A DNA stretch of 64,000 nucleotides from Ochotona curzoniae (GCF_017591425.1 NW_024465751.1:6572001-6636000), one strand, 5' to 3'; shown: positions 35,501 through 47,209, numbered from the stretch's first letter. The notes: generated from the sequence alone by a model not told the origin. Numbers and translations are program-made.

Positions 35501-35935
35501 GTGATCCTGCTGCCCTTGATACTGTAAGAGGCCAACAGCCAAGGAAAGCAGATGGCTCTGACAAGCTGGCAAAGGCAATGCAATGCAATCTGCCTGAGAC
35601 CTGCTTGCGAGTGCAGCTCTACTGTCATTTTAATTTGAGCCTATTAAGGAACCTTTTGGACTGTTGACACGCTAAGCTTGTGATATTTGTATTTTTTGTT
35701 GAATTTTAAACTTTTTCATTAGCAACAGAAAAATAATAGCTTGTATTAAGCGTCATTTTTTAAAAATTATGTTTGCAGGTAGTAAGTGGATGGTCGCTGC
35801 ATGTAGGCGAAGCAATGGTGGTAGTTTTGTCATTGGAGACATCAGGTAAGGTAAATGCAGAGGAATGTCTAGCTGCAATGGAGAAACCGAGATGACAGGA
35901 GGGTAGAACTTAAGTGCTTATTTGAAAGATCTGCT
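32516..35935. other. Unique DNA, nothing recognised
   Basis: Only a poly(T) run near 32732-32747 and the AAC repeat at 34751-34776 stand out. A 115-codon minus frame at 33519-33866 has no familiar motif. Confidence 0.4.
34751..34776. repeat. (AAC)n microsatellite
   Basis: About seven AAC units in a row. Confidence 0.9.
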
Positions 35936-36344
35936 CTAAATGAAGGGCAGGATTGGCACAGGACCTTGGAATATAGTAAGTGTTTAACATACAGTTTTAA
36001 AATGATTTTTGTAGGGTGTTCCCTTGGAAGATACAGGCATCAGAGAACAAGGTGTTTGGTACTCCTTGAACATGAGTTTGTACAGATAAAATAGGCTTAC
36101 ATTGATTACTATGGAATGCCTTGAAGTGGAGAAATGATTTGTGCATGAATAAGAGTGGAGAGAAGGAATGGAATGATGGAGGGCAAACGATAAGCATCCT
36201 TCTCAATACAGTCCTATTCGTTTGTCTGGCTGAATGCACTCATAAAACTTCAAGCAGTTCTAAGCATAAGCTGAGTATGCTGTTTCATTCCACCGCCAGC
36301 TGCCTCCCTGAGTCATGCCTCCATCTTCTTCCTTGCAGCAATTG
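35936..36344. other. Unique DNA with possible MIR tail
   Basis: GGCACAGGACCTTGGAATATAGTAAGTGTTTAA (read in parts near 35955-35990) is reminiscent of the MIR 3' end. Nothing else was recognised. Confidence 0.3.
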
Positions 36345-36470
36345 CTCGTGATCTCTTTGAGACAGATCCCAGTTCTTACTCATCTCAATATTACCAGCCC
36401 CTAGTACAATACCAAACAAAGAACAAGTGCCAGTAAATCCTCATTAAATGAGTGAATAAGGATTCATTGC
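36345..36470 (+). repeat. L2/MIR-like 3' end
   Basis: CAGCCCCTAGTACAATACCA and ATCCTCATTAAATGAGTGAATAAG resemble the shared L2/MIR 3' end (cccagcacctagcacagtgcctgg...caataaatgtttgttgaatgaatga). Confidence 0.45.
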
Positions 36471-37424
36471 AATGAAAATATTGCAACACTGTGAGGAATG
36501 CTGTCGTCCAGGTGAACTACTTCCAAAAGCTGCCCCACACCAGCCCGTCACCTGATGCCAGGCTAGTAAAGATATTTAGTGCCCACCTTAATCGATCCCG
36601 TCTTGTTTGGTCTGAGTGAGGGCCTGGATCTCTGGCAATTTCACAAGCTCCTCAGGGTTTTATTTTTGGCAGGTCTGTGAATTCCTGGCCTTAACCTCAA
36701 AGAAGACTGATATCACAGTGGATTAGGCTGATTAGGGAGTCACTGTGAAGCTTGGATCTGGATTCAACATTCAAGCAGAGATAAACTCAGATACATGAAG
36801 AGAAGGATTATTATTTTCCATAATAAAGATACAGAGTTAGATAATGTAGTCACTATGTTGTACCATCTGGCATTTCTATTCAAGATACACCACAATTTAC
36901 ATCTCTTACTTTCGCATGGCAAATTTCTTAAACAACAGGCACCTTCTAGTGTCTCTCAGTTTCCTCAGGTCAACAATTCAGGAGCAACATGACTGGATTT
37001 TGCTTGCCTAAGATCTCTTCTGAGACTACAATAAGAAAGTAACCATAGCTATGGCATCTCAAAGAATTCTCCAATCAGATTCCTAAACTGAGAAGACCCA
37101 AAAGCCTGGGAAGTGGAACGTCTAGTGCTCGCTAGAGTATCTTTCCCTGTGTCTGAGCTGTTTCCATAGAGTGCTGGATTCAATAATGGGAACTCTTTCA
37201 CAGTGATCAGAGCCTCTAAATGCACCTTCTTCTGAGATGGACATGAAAGGAGAAGTCAAATAATGTTGCACATGAGGAATCAAACATTCTTTGAATTAGA
37301 GAAATAACTAATAGATGTGCAAGGAAGCCATGACCTTTGACGATGACCAAGTTAACTTGAGCCAAATATTAAAAATGTGTTTTGTTTGCTGCATTGATTT
37401 TAAATTCTGAAGGCAGAAACACAC
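36471..37424. other. Unique DNA, nothing recognised
   Basis: No family could be named with confidence. Confidence 0.4.
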
Positions 37425-37750
37425 AATTTCATAAGAATGAAAAGAAGAACAAGAGAGCAGGTGAGCAAAAGTGAAAGAGTGAGATCTTCCATTCATGGAT
37501 CCACTCTCCAAATGCCCACAACAACCAGAGCTGGGCCAGGCAAAAGCTAGAAGCCTAGAACGTGATCCAGGTCCCCCACATGGATGGCAGGGATCCAAGC
37601 ACTTGAGCCATCATCCACTGCCTCCCAAGATGTGCATTAGCAAAATCTGGAAGCAGATTAATCACGACTTGAACCAGGAATTCACATATGGGAAGCAGAT
37701 GTCCCAAGCTGCAACTCTGGCTGAGTTACACACTCACCACAGTGCTTCTT
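37425..37750 (-). repeat. CSINE, antisense, older subfamily
   Basis: AGTGAGATCTTCCATTCATG, AGAGCTGGGCCAGGCAAAAG, ATCCAAGCACTTGAGCCATC, CACTGCCTCCCAAGATGTGC and AGCAGATGTCCCAAGCTGCA are the hallmark of an older antisense CSINE subfamily. A 141-codon plus-strand frame runs over it and is not a gene. Confidence 0.85.
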
Positions 37751-38856
37751 TTGGTCAATTATATGAATTACATATCAATGGGCATTTCTTTGATGGCCTT
37801 CACTACAACTATGATTTGAGTCAGAATGTCAGAATGCAGTGTGCCATTAGCTCAGCTAGGAGAGGCTGTCTAACAATCCTAGTAGGTTCATATCAGAAGG
37901 CTTCATATGATAGGACTTAGTAACAAAACAAGATTATTAAGACTGTAGTTTTTATAGTTTTCAATAACTTCTGAAGATCAGGAATTTTATTTATGAAAGA
38001 GTTGATTTTGTATGGTGAACACATCTCCAAAATCTAAACCCAAAGGCTTATGTTCCATGCCTACAACTCAGCAAAGTTTGTGAATCAAAACGCAAGCCTG
38101 CAAACTCAAACTCTGCCTTCCTCATGCTTCACAATCCAATTGCCTTGATTACTTTGCTCTTTCCAGAAAAGCTCCAAAGCTTTGCTGGGCCACATAGACT
38201 TTGTATTGGTGATCCCTTGGAATGAGGCACTGCCCTACCCTGCTTTATCTCTAGTAACGGGCTATGACATAGTTGCTATCTCTCCTCCTTAGGATTGTTG
38301 TTATAACCTGTTTGTCAAGTCCATCAATCAATCTTCCAATGCCTTGTCTCTGTTTTATTGCCCAGGTCTTACTGACTTCACATCCAGATGAAGAGTTCCT
38401 CAAGGAGAGATTCAGGTCTTAACTGCCTTTGCAATTGACATAAATGCCAGGAATATGATAAAGCATCAATGATTATTTATTGTCCTTGAGTGCATAGATA
38501 AATGCATAAACATACAAAGGGATAAATATGGGAACATGTTAATGATCCCATCTTTGGTTTGGTTGGATAAAATTTCAGACTTTACGAACATTTGCTACAT
38601 TATCTTTTCTTCACCAGTGCGTGATTAAAACAGCAATAAAATTCTTATTATACCTGGATGATGCATTTAAACGCCTTTGCCCTTTAAGTATATTTTCTTA
38701 TTTTCTAGATGGTCAGGCACCATGATGAAGAAAACCAATACTGACAACTCCATAGCAAAGGCATAGCTCCTTCTGTATTTTGGCTGTAGCGAATGGAGCT
38801 TTTCTCTTTTCTGCTTTACAAAGATATGATAGAAGAACAATCCTTTCTTTTTTCTT
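37751..38856. other. Unique DNA, nothing recognised
   Basis: No feature recognised. Confidence 0.4.
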
Positions 38857-39205
38857 TAAAAAAAAAAACACAGGTATTGTTTTGGAAGGCAGAGTTACAG
38901 AGAAAAGGGGAGATAGACAGAAATGCAGAATCATCTTTGATTTGCTAGTTCATTTGCCAAATAGCTACAATGGCTAGAGCTGAACCTAGCTGAATCCCCA
39001 GACCACGAGCTTCATATGTATCTCTAATGTGTGTGGCAAGGATCCAAGAACTTGAGCCATCATCCACTTCTTTCCTACGCACATTAGCAGGTGTCTGGAT
39101 CAGAAGTGGAGCAGCTAAAATACAAATATCAGTGTCCATATGGGATGCTGAATTCACGGGTTGTCAATTTTATCAACCATGTCATAATGCCCCAGCAAAT
39201 GCTTT
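38857..39205 (-). repeat. CSINE, antisense, older subfamily
   Basis: Starts after an A-run; GGAAGGCAGAGTTACAGAGA, GCCAAATAGCTACAATGGCT, AGGATCCAAGAACTTGAGCC, AGTGTCCATATGGGATGCTG follow the antisense CSINE order. The antisense B-box area is degraded. Confidence 0.85.
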
Positions 39206-40304
39206 CCTTACAGGCTGTGGATGTTTATCCACTGAAGGTGAACTGCATGCTGACACTTGTCTCACCTTGCCTCACAGGGATAGGGCCTAAGAGGATGGGT
39301 ATCCCTTATTTTCTACTGTCCAAAGTTGCTCAGCTGGAAGGTGGATCTGCAAACAGAGGTTATGAGCTTGCCACTCCATTCACCAACGATTTTATTTCCA
39401 TTTCTTTATCCAGGAAAAAAAAAAGATTGTTATCTTGTCATAGCTCAAAAAAAGAAGAGCTGTTGTAAAACCTGAGATATTCAGGCAAAACTATCAAGCC
39501 TGATTTTTAATAGTTGATGTTCACAGATACTTTTCTCTTCTCTTCTCCCACCTAACACTTTTGAAGAGAACATTCCAGCCACCCATGACAAAGAAGTTGC
39601 TTTTGGGTTTCCTTTTATGCTTAGTAAGGGAAGGGTAGGGCTCTGGGTATCCTGTGTGTATATCTCTACTTGCATACCCAGGCACACCCATCCACCAAGC
39701 TTTGTTTCCTTAACCTCAAGTTATGTAATGAATAGATGTAGGCTGTGAACTCATTTCCATGAGGGCATGTTTCAAAATCCCCGATGATTGCTCTGAAGTT
39801 CTGAATGTGTATAAGATAGAGAGGTTCATACATGTTACCTGCTTGGAGCCCCCACCTGAATTAGGTCATGCAACCATTGCATTTTTCAACATTTCACAAG
39901 CTGCTCATACAGCAGCAGGTTAGAACCATGGACAACAAAGCAAGAGTACAAAGTTGCTTAACCTTGCCACTTTATATGTACATATCCATGTTGGCAGGGA
40001 AATGGTGACTCATTCCTCCCGGCTGGAGAGAGCTGACAGGCCAGTTCCTAATGACTTCATTTCAAAGATTGCTCTCCTTCATCTTTGCATAAATCTCTAC
40101 AGCTGAACTTAATCTCTGGAAATATGGGCATATTAAGAAGCGTATTAACCTGTCCTGAACCCTGGGATACTGTTGGGTAATACTTGGGACTACAATAGTG
40201 GTATCCAAGGAACACTCCCCAGTTCTGTGGGAAGTGAAATGAACTACAATGGATGACTCAAAGGCTGGTTATAGTACCCAAGGAAAGTTGCTACCTACTG
40301 TATG
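39206..40304. other. Unique DNA, nothing recognised
   Basis: No feature recognised. Confidence 0.4.
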
Positions 40305-40440
40305 ACAGCTGCTTTATTTACACTTTCTTTAATCCTCATCTTAAACCATCTTATTTTGTAACTGATGCTCAGGCAAGTTCAGTAACTTTTTCTCCAAGAT
40401 ACCAGTAAAACATGGAGGCTCTATTTTCAAATCCACACAT
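40305..40440 (-). repeat. MIR fragment, antisense
   Basis: TTTCTTTAATCCTCATCTTAA, AACTGATGCTCAGGCAAGTT and CAGTAACTTTTTCTCCAAGA fit the antisense MIR order (tttaatcctcac...gatgaggaaactgaggc...aagtaacttgcccaaggtca). Confidence 0.55.
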
Positions 40441-41289
40441 GTCCAACGCCAAATTCTGTATACCTTACATGTTCCTAAAGTTACATGTGGGGGTTTGATC
40501 TACTCTGTCACTCATTGTCCTTAGTACTGCCTTTAGATATGGACCTTCTAAGATTATTAGACAGTCCCTTCTTTCCAGGTTACTGACACAATGCATTCCA
40601 ACATTTTGATTCAAATCATAGTTGCATTGAAGGCAGTTGAAGAAATGTCCATTTTAAATACTTTCTATGAGATTTTGCATCTTTAGTCCTTGATTTTTTA
40701 TTTACCTTTTCATTTTCTTTTTGGACTTAAGTCAGAATACAACAGTCTCTCTTCCTACAAATATAAGCCTTAATGAATAATTGATATTCCATAGAATACT
40801 CAGACAAGAACTTGACTGAATGTAACAGCTCTATGTCTTAAACACTAGTTCCCAAACACTAGCAGGTTTTAGAATGTTCTTCAGTATTATAAAACACAAA
40901 GTATCTTTTTTTGTTTTTTTTTTTTGGAGCCAAATCTCCAGAATATCTGATTCTATAAAACTGAAAATTTGAATTTCTAATAAGTTTGTGGATGTTGTTG
41001 ACACTGCTGGTCTAACATGGCACTTCCAGAACCACTGTCCTGATCCAAGCAAATATTCCTACTGGACTAGAAACTAAAAGTCATTTTGTACACGCGCATA
41101 TGGTTTTTATAACATTGAATCTTCTAAAAGCCATCCAAAATATTTAACTCAAAACTTAACTTCCCAAGAATACTTCATTCCCAAGTTTATACATTGCTGT
41201 TCTTCGTACTATATGTGTGTGTGTATGTGTATGTGCGTGTTCTTTATCTTAAAAAGCAGTGTTAAAAAGGCCAAAATATTTTTTTCCAA
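40441..41289. other. Unique DNA, nothing recognised
   Basis: Contains a poly(T) run near 40914-40926 and a short TG repeat near 41213-41240. Confidence 0.4.
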
Positions 41290-42503
41290 ACTACAAGATT
41301 TTTTTTTTCCAATTAGCAATCTTTATTTTTTAGAACACCTTTAAGTCCAAAGAGGAAATTAGCAGGACGCCAAGAAAGTTATCAAGTATCACTTGCCCTA
41401 ACAATGACACAGTTTTTCCCAGTTGCCGTACCAGAGTATTGCATTTGTTAACATCAGTGCACCTATACTGACCTCATTATTATCCAAAGTCAGTAGTTTT
41501 CCTTAAGGTCAACTCTTTACCATTGCACTTTCTAAAGATTTTGACAAAGAGAAGAATCAGTGTTAAAAGCACTGGGATTATAAATCGGAATACATTCACT
41601 TCCTCTGTGATCTACCTGTTGATTCCTCCCTTGCCCATATTCCGAGAGGGGGGGCTTTTTGCTCGTTTTGTTACTGTCCCCATAATTTTGCCTTTTTCAG
41701 AAGTCCTTTCATTTGCCTGATTCTCACTGAGTAATATATTAAGCTTCTATTTTTGCATTTAAGATTCCTTTGGATTTTCTAGTCACTTGATAACTAATTT
41801 CTTTTTTTAAATTCTGCAAAATATTCCATTGTCTGAATGCACCACGGTTTAATCATCTGCTGAAGGACACTTTGACTCTGTCCAAGCTCTGGAAATCTTG
41901 CATAAAACTTCTGTAAACATCTTTGAGCAGGTTTTTGCATGGACATAGGTGTTTAGCTCATTTGAGTAGGTATCAAAGAGCACGGTTGTTGGATCATCTA
42001 GGCAGACTGTGGCCAGCTCTGTGAGGAGCTGCTGAGTTGTTTTGGAACACGGCTGCATGCTTCTGTGTTTTGCCCAGCACTGAGGCAGTTTCTGTGGCTC
42101 TGCACCCTTGCCCATATTTGGTGTTGTAGGTGTCCTAATTGTGAGATCTCATTGATGTTTTAATAGTGTTTCCAATGAATATGATCCAATGTAAAACATA
42201 TTTCATGTGCTTATTTTCCAACCATGGTATCTTTCGGGTGGACCCTTTGTTTAAGTCTTAGGCTCAGTTTTAAATCAGTTGGCTGGTTTTCTTTTTATTA
42301 TTGAGTTCTTTGTGTATTTTGGATAAGACTTTTATCAGGTGTGTCTTTTGCAAATATTTTCTCCTAGTCCATGGTGTATCCTTTCATTTGCTCTACACTG
42401 ACTTAACAGAGAAGAAACATTTAATCCCAATGAAGTTCAGCTTGCCAGTTACAAGAATACCTCCATAAGCTTTTACAAAAAGTCAATTAAAAGATGAGTT
42501 TGG

Positions 42504-42800
42504 GGTTAGAACTGCAGCACAGTAGGCTAGGGTGTCTGCATCGGGTACCAGCATCTATATGGGTGCTGGTTAATGTCCCTGCTGCACTCTGGTTGTAGCT
42601 GCCTCTTAAGGCCTGGGATAGTAGCAGAGGTGGCTCAAGTGCATGGACCCCTCTAGCCAGAAGGGAGATCTAGAAGAAACTCCTCTATCCTGCTTTCAGA
42701 TTGGCCCAATTCTGGCTGTTGTGGCCTTCTGGGGAGTTAACTAGCAGGTGGAATAGCTCTGTCTCTCCTTCTCTCCATAAATCTGCCTTTCAAATTACAA
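42504..42800 (+). repeat. CSINE, sense, inside old L1
   Basis: GGTTAGAACTGCAGCACAGTAG head, TATATGGGTGCTGGTTAATG, TTGTAGCTGCCTCTTAAGGC, GCTGTTGTGGCCTTCTGGGG and a TCTGCCTTTCAAATTACAAC tail. It splits the L1 pattern. Confidence 0.85.
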
Positions 42801-42844
42801 CAAGAATAATAACTTTTTTTCAAATTAAAAAATATTTTCAAGAG

Positions 42845-43130
42845 TGAGTGTTGTGGTTCTGATGATTAAACCACTGCTTGGAGCTCTGAATCCCATACTG
42901 GAATGCCCATTCAAGTCCCAAGTTTATCTGTTTTGAATCCAGCTGATAGTGTACCTGGGCAGATGATGGCCTCTGTCACCCGTGTGAGAGAACAAGACAA
43001 AGCTCTGGGGTCCTGGTCCTTGCCTACCTTGTTAGGCACTTGAGGAATGCATCAGTGGAAGTAATCTCTCTCTGCCCCTTTCTATTGTAATTCACTGTGT
43101 GCTTCAAGTAAATTTTTGTTAAAAAAAAGT
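42845..43130 (+). repeat. CSINE, sense, second tandem copy
   Basis: GTGTTGTGGTTCTGATGATTAAACC head, GAATGCCCATTCAAGTCCCA, TTGCCTACCTTGTTAGGCAC and a TTCAAGTAAATTTTTGTTAA tail. Same orientation as the CSINE 45 bp upstream but more diverged, so the two are separate insertions rather than a duplication. Confidence 0.7.
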
Positions 43131-43349
43131 CTAGCTTGATGACAAAAATAGAATGTTCTTTTAAGTATTTTTAATAACTGTATTTTCACAACCTTTTGAA
43201 ATATACAAAATCCTCATATGTGAAGTCCAGCGAATTGATTCTTACTTTTTTCATGGATTGTGGCTTTGACCTTGTATAAAATGTCATCACTTAGACAAGG
43301 TCGTCTTCGTTTATTCTATGTTGTCTTGAAGGTGTTTCACAGTTTTTTT

Positions 43350-43795
43350 CAACAACAGCTTTTTTTGATGATGTTTACATAGTTGATCAGGATGGGAAAG
43401 ATCAAGACTTAGAGAAAAGTAGGTGAGAGCATTGTTCCCAAATTTTCTTTTTCTTCCTCTGTACCCAGGGAACGGAGGAGATGATGGGAGAAGCCACACC
43501 AGCCTCCCAACCACCGCAGTACCTGGGCATGGTGAATAGCCACCTGATACCAACCCAGAGCCCCTGACGTGGAACATGCTCCAAGGGTTCTTTTTAAGTG
43601 GTTTTGACGGTTTAAAATGCTATCAATCTCACTGATAGAACAATGAGAAAATCCTTCTAAGGTCCATTGGCTGACATACTCCACCTTAAAGTCTCCATTC
43701 ACCCAGAAGTTTGGTGTCATTGATTGGCTGGGATAGTTGTTGAATTTATTTTGCCCTCCCGCTTTCACAATTTTCTTTCTTTGTTTATTTTTTTT
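43350..43795 (-). repeat. Unclassified repeat inserted in L1 (relative of 58040-59700)
   Basis: The antisense L1 pattern stops near 43347 and resumes near 43798 (TTTTACATTTGTGTCTACAA). The intervening 440 bp has T-rich borders and matches the left part of 58040-59700 over several blocks, for example GGATGGGAAAGATC against AGGTGGGAAGGATC, GTTCCCAAATTTTC against GCTTCCAAATTTGC, and TGGGATAGTTGT in both. A minus-strand frame of 145 codons (43409-43846) crosses it, but the relative has stops in the same region. It may be the 3' end of a lagomorph retrotransposon. Confidence 0.5.
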
Positions 43796-44430
43796 TTTTA
43801 TTTTACATTTGTGTCTACAATCCACTTCAAGCTTTGTCAAAAGCAAAGTGTCTGTGTCTACATTTATTTACTTTTCCAGTGTGGATGGTCTCTTACATGC
43901 CAGTATCTTTGTTGGAAAGGTGGTTTTCGCTGTATTGTTTCACCTTTACTTCTTTCCAAGAGATCCATTAGCTAAGTGCATCTGGGTCTGTGTATGGGTT
44001 CTGTTCTATTAAGTCACCTACCTATTCTTTTGCCCATGCTATATCGTCTTGACCACACAAATTTATGGTAAACTTGGAGATATGCCAGTTATAGGTCTCT
44101 ACTCTTCTTATCAGTATTGAGTTTTGTATTTTGGGTCTTTTGTGTCTTTGCATAAACTTCATAATCATTTTGCTGATACACAGAGTAAATTTTTAGGATT
44201 GTGTTAAATTTACAGATAAAGTTGGGAAAAACTGACATCTTTGCACTATATATTATTCCCTATCCATGTGAAAGGGGTTATTTCTCATTTACTCATTGCT
44301 TTCTAAACGCATTTTCAAAGGAGTTTGGTAACTCAGTTCATATAGGTCTTGCATAGTGTAACACTTAAACTGCATTATTTTGGTCTTAGTAATAGTAGCA
44401 ATACGTTTTAAATTCCACATCCCTACCATT

Positions 44431-44719
44431 CATAACTGATAAACATAACATACTTTGATTCTTGTATGTTAACATGTGCATTACAACTTTAACTGATTAT
44501 CAATTCTAAGAGTCATTTTTGTTATTTATTTTGAAATCTTTACAAATATGATTTCTCCAGAAATAGAGTAACATAGCAATGAAAATTCTGATTCTAAAAG
44601 TAACAGCATACATTCCAGAAAGTTCAGAACTAGATGAAAACCTTTGTTAATGTTTGCTGTTTGTTGAGTAATTACTACTTCCCAGGAACTATAGCAATCA
44701 GTTTCCTCTATTAAATATT
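44431..44719. other. AT-rich unassigned DNA
   Basis: Possibly more decayed L1; no clear motif. Confidence 0.3.
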
Positions 44720-45015
44720 TAGTTATATATTTCAATATTTACTTACAAGGAAGAGTGACAGAGAGAAATAGAGAGATTTCCAACATGTTGGCACATTCTC
44801 TAAATGCCTGCAATAGCTGGGCCACACCAGAGCCAGAAGGTCAGAATTCGAATGAAATCTCTTGAGTTTAGCACAGGTACTCAGGGATCACCTCCTGCCT
44901 CCTGGCTTCACCTTCTGGAAAATGACTGCCAGAAGGTCAGGGCTCCGACCCAGGCAGAAAATGTCAGCATCTGGAGACTAAAGCAGAATGTTCAAGACAC
45001 AGTCCAACACTGTGA
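44720..45015 (-). repeat. CSINE, antisense, old
   Basis: ACAAGGAAGAGTGACAGAGAG, CTAAATGCCTGCAATAGCTG, GAACCTTCTGG-like middle, GTCAGGGCTCCGACCCAGGC and TTCAAGACACAGTCCAACACTG near the head fit antisense CSINE. Confidence 0.7.
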
Positions 45016-45429
45016 GATATAAAAAGGCATCTCCTGTGGGCTTCAGTCTTTCTCATTATGGCTGAGGCATTGTGCCACAACAGCTGCCCGTTAGTCTCTT
45101 GTAAGTAAATTCTGTTGGCAACTTTCTGCCACAGAGCAGGACATTGTATTTCGTTCAAGTCTCAATTTTTTTTCTTTGAATACAAACGAAAAACATATAG
45201 AATAAAAAAGCCTAAGACATAATTAATCGCATGCTAAAGAAGACCCAGTAAAGGTAAATATGTGAGGTGATAAAGATTTAATTAGCTTGACTGTGGTACT
45301 TAGTTCATTAAGTATATTAATATCAAGATATTTAATTATACATATTTTTAAAATACTTGCTTTCTTTAACAGCAATGCCTCAATAAAAATGCAGAAACAT
45401 TTTTTGGAACATGGCTCATTCATTTATTT
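45016..45429. other. Unique DNA, nothing recognised
   Basis: No feature recognised. Confidence 0.4.
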
Positions 45430-45545
45430 AAAAATATGTGTCGAGCATCAGCTGTGTTCCAGGCACTCGCCGGGAGACAGAGCAACACACATGAAGTCCT
45501 CCTCAGTGAGTCTTGTCTTTCAATGGTTACAGTGACCTCTCCAGT
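45430..45545 (-). repeat. L2/MIR-like fragment, antisense
   Basis: ATTCATTTATTTAAAAATATG, TCAGCTGTGTTCCAGGCACT and GGGAGACAGAGCAACACACA follow the common antisense 'attcaacaaatatttattgagcgcctactatgtgccaggcactgt' order and the following segment. Confidence 0.55.
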
Positions 45546-45779
45546 ACATACTAGTTGCTACAGATACTTTCACACTTATTGCTATAAATTTGTTAGAGAT
45601 TGAACCAGGGGTTGTAAAATGCTTTCTCACTTTCTCACTCATTATTAGAATCAAGACTGTTCCAATTCACACAAAATGTAGCGATGTACTGTCATAAATG
45701 TCTCATGCTTTGAAAGTCCAAACGTTATACACTCAAAAGGAAAAGTTACAACTTTGCTGTAATGCACATATGTGTTTTG
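45546..45779. other. Unassigned DNA
   Basis: No feature recognised. Confidence 0.35.
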
Positions 45780-46707
45780 AGGAAAGAAGGACAGACAATA
45801 TTATTTTGTGTTTATGAAGATGTATTTAACATTTCTGACATGCCCCATTTATCCCTGTATTTTCCTCGAGTCTCACTGCCTTTCTTTGGAGTTTTCAGAC
45901 TACGTTGCAGACTGGCAACAAGTTCTTTTACAGCCTTTTTTTCTGAAAATGCTTTTAATACTTTTTTCTTCAGGTATATATTTCTTGAATATAGATATCT
46001 GAGTTGACATCTTTTTTTTTTCATACATTAAAATAGCTTTCATTGTCTTTGGACTTCCATTATTTCAGACAAAAAGTCAGCTGTAGTTTGAATTGCTAAC
46101 ACCCTGTTTGAAAAATGCCATTTTTCTCTGATGATTATCCAAATTGTCTCCAGTTTTAAGGAGTCTAGCTAAAATGTGTTTGTGTATTTTGTTTGTATTT
46201 ACTATGTTTGGGGTTTAGTAAATTGGTACCTTTAAATCTTTCCTGAAATGGATGAAACTTGCAAATTCTAATAGAATTTCTATTTTATTCTCTACCACCT
46301 GTATTTATTTGATCTCAATTTGCATATATTTTAGAGTGTCTGATATATCCCCCCACACCCCCTAAGAGGCTTTCTTTACTTCAGAGTTCATAAATTATAT
46401 TGACCTGTCTACAGATTCACCGGTGGTTTTTTTATTCTTCTTCTCCTGCTATACAATGATTATCTTCATTTAGTTCTCTTGTTCAATTCTACAATTTTAT
46501 TTTAGCATCAATTACCTCTACTGCAGCGATATTCCATGAAATGTGCATGTAAAGCAATTGTTCTATTTTTTGTTTGTTCTTTCTTGACCTGAACTTGCTT
46601 TCATCTCATACATTTCATTATATTATTCCCTGTTTGTATTCACATAATTGTAAACATTCTTTAAAGTCTGTTTATCACTAATTTTAATACTGATGTTGTG
46701 TGACATC

Positions 46708-46722
46708 TGTAGACTATCTTTT
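46708..46722. repeat. Left target-site duplication of RPL36A retrocopy
   Basis: TGTAGACTATCTTTT here and TGTAGATTATCTTTT at 47195-47209 differ at one base. The pair flanks the processed pseudogene, as expected for L1-mediated insertion. Confidence 0.85.
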
Positions 46723-47194
46723 TTTTTTCAAGAAGAATTTTATTGATGGCTCCAGTTTATTTCCTCCCCAAAAAACAAATTAAGTGAATAATAATCTTAA
46801 GACTTAATTCAATTCATAACAAAGCCGAGAATGAAGATTAGAACTGGATCACTTGGCCCTTTCTCTTCTTATCTCCTCCCAGTTCATAATGTTTACATCT
46901 CTTAATAGCCAGCGTTCTCCTGGATCTGCAGTTGGGTTCCACACACTCAAGCCTCAGCACAGACTTCTTTGTAGTTCTAGCGTTTTCTGGAAAATTGGCT
47001 TAGTCTGCCCACCATAGCCACTCTGCTTCCTATCATAACGCCGTTTCCCCTGGGCATAGAGGGAATCTTTGCCCTTCTTACACTGTGTTACTTTGTGGGG
47101 CTGGTGCTTGCCACACTTCCTGCAGAAGGTCCGGCGCATTTTAGGAACGGTCACCATGTTTGCGGAACAATGATACCGGGACGAAAAAAAAAAG
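46723..47194 (-). pseudogene. RPL36A: Processed pseudogene of ribosomal protein L36A (eL42)
   Basis: The minus strand holds an intronless copy of the whole RPL36A mRNA. The start codon is at 47157 ([20 protein letters not shown]) and the stop at 46838. The span is 320 nt instead of the 321 expected for a 106-residue protein, because one base is missing near codons 58-60 (about 46984-46989). The frame then shifts into LELQRSLC and a stop, although the downstream part still encodes the normal C-terminus (ending [12 protein letters not shown]) in another frame. Substitutions include T3, M7, R13, C26 and Q57. GKRRYD at 37-42 points to RPL36A rather than its retrogene RPL36AL, which has GRRRYD there. 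A 3' UTR with two AATAAA motifs, a tail (poly T on plus, 46719-46728), a C plus ten T pyrimidine start at 47194-47184 and a 15-bp duplication mark a full-length L1-mediated retrocopy. It is not expected to make protein. Confidence 0.95.
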
Positions 47195-47209
47195 TGTAGA
47201 TTATCTTTT
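47195..47209. repeat. Right target-site duplication of RPL36A retrocopy
   Basis: Matches 46708-46722 at 14 of 15 positions. Confidence 0.85.

Larger units (their letters stand above)
41290..44430 (-). mobile_element. Old L1 (L1ME/L1MB type), 3' UTR through middle of ORF2, with insertions
   Basis: On the minus strand this is colinear with the 3' half of an old L1. Antisense landmarks from left to right: CAGTGCACCTATACTGACCT, TAATTTTGCCTTTTTCAGAA, AAATATTCCATTGTCTGAATG, GCATGGACATAGGTGTTTAG, TTTTCTTTTTATTATTGAGTTC, TCAGGTGTGTCTTTTGCAAA, GAAGTCCAGCGAATTGATTC, TGTCTACAATCCACTTCAAG, GGTTCTGTTCTATTAAGTCA and AAAGTTGGGAAAAACTGACA. It is interrupted by two CSINEs (42504-42800, 42845-43130) and an unclassified insert (43350-43795). 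It is thoroughly decayed. Confidence 0.8.

Noticed and set aside
36490..36720. Possible MER5/Charlie-type DNA transposon piece
   Set aside because: A few words such as ACAAGCTCCTCAGG resemble it, but order and length were not good enough to support a call.
37495..37920. 141-codon plus-strand open frame
   Set aside because: The first half is antisense CSINE; the rest is unfamiliar sequence without a motif.
43409..43846. 145-codon minus-strand frame as a gene
   Set aside because: It starts in antisense L1 and runs through the unclassified insert; the related copy at 58 kb has stops in the same region, so coding constraint is not supported.
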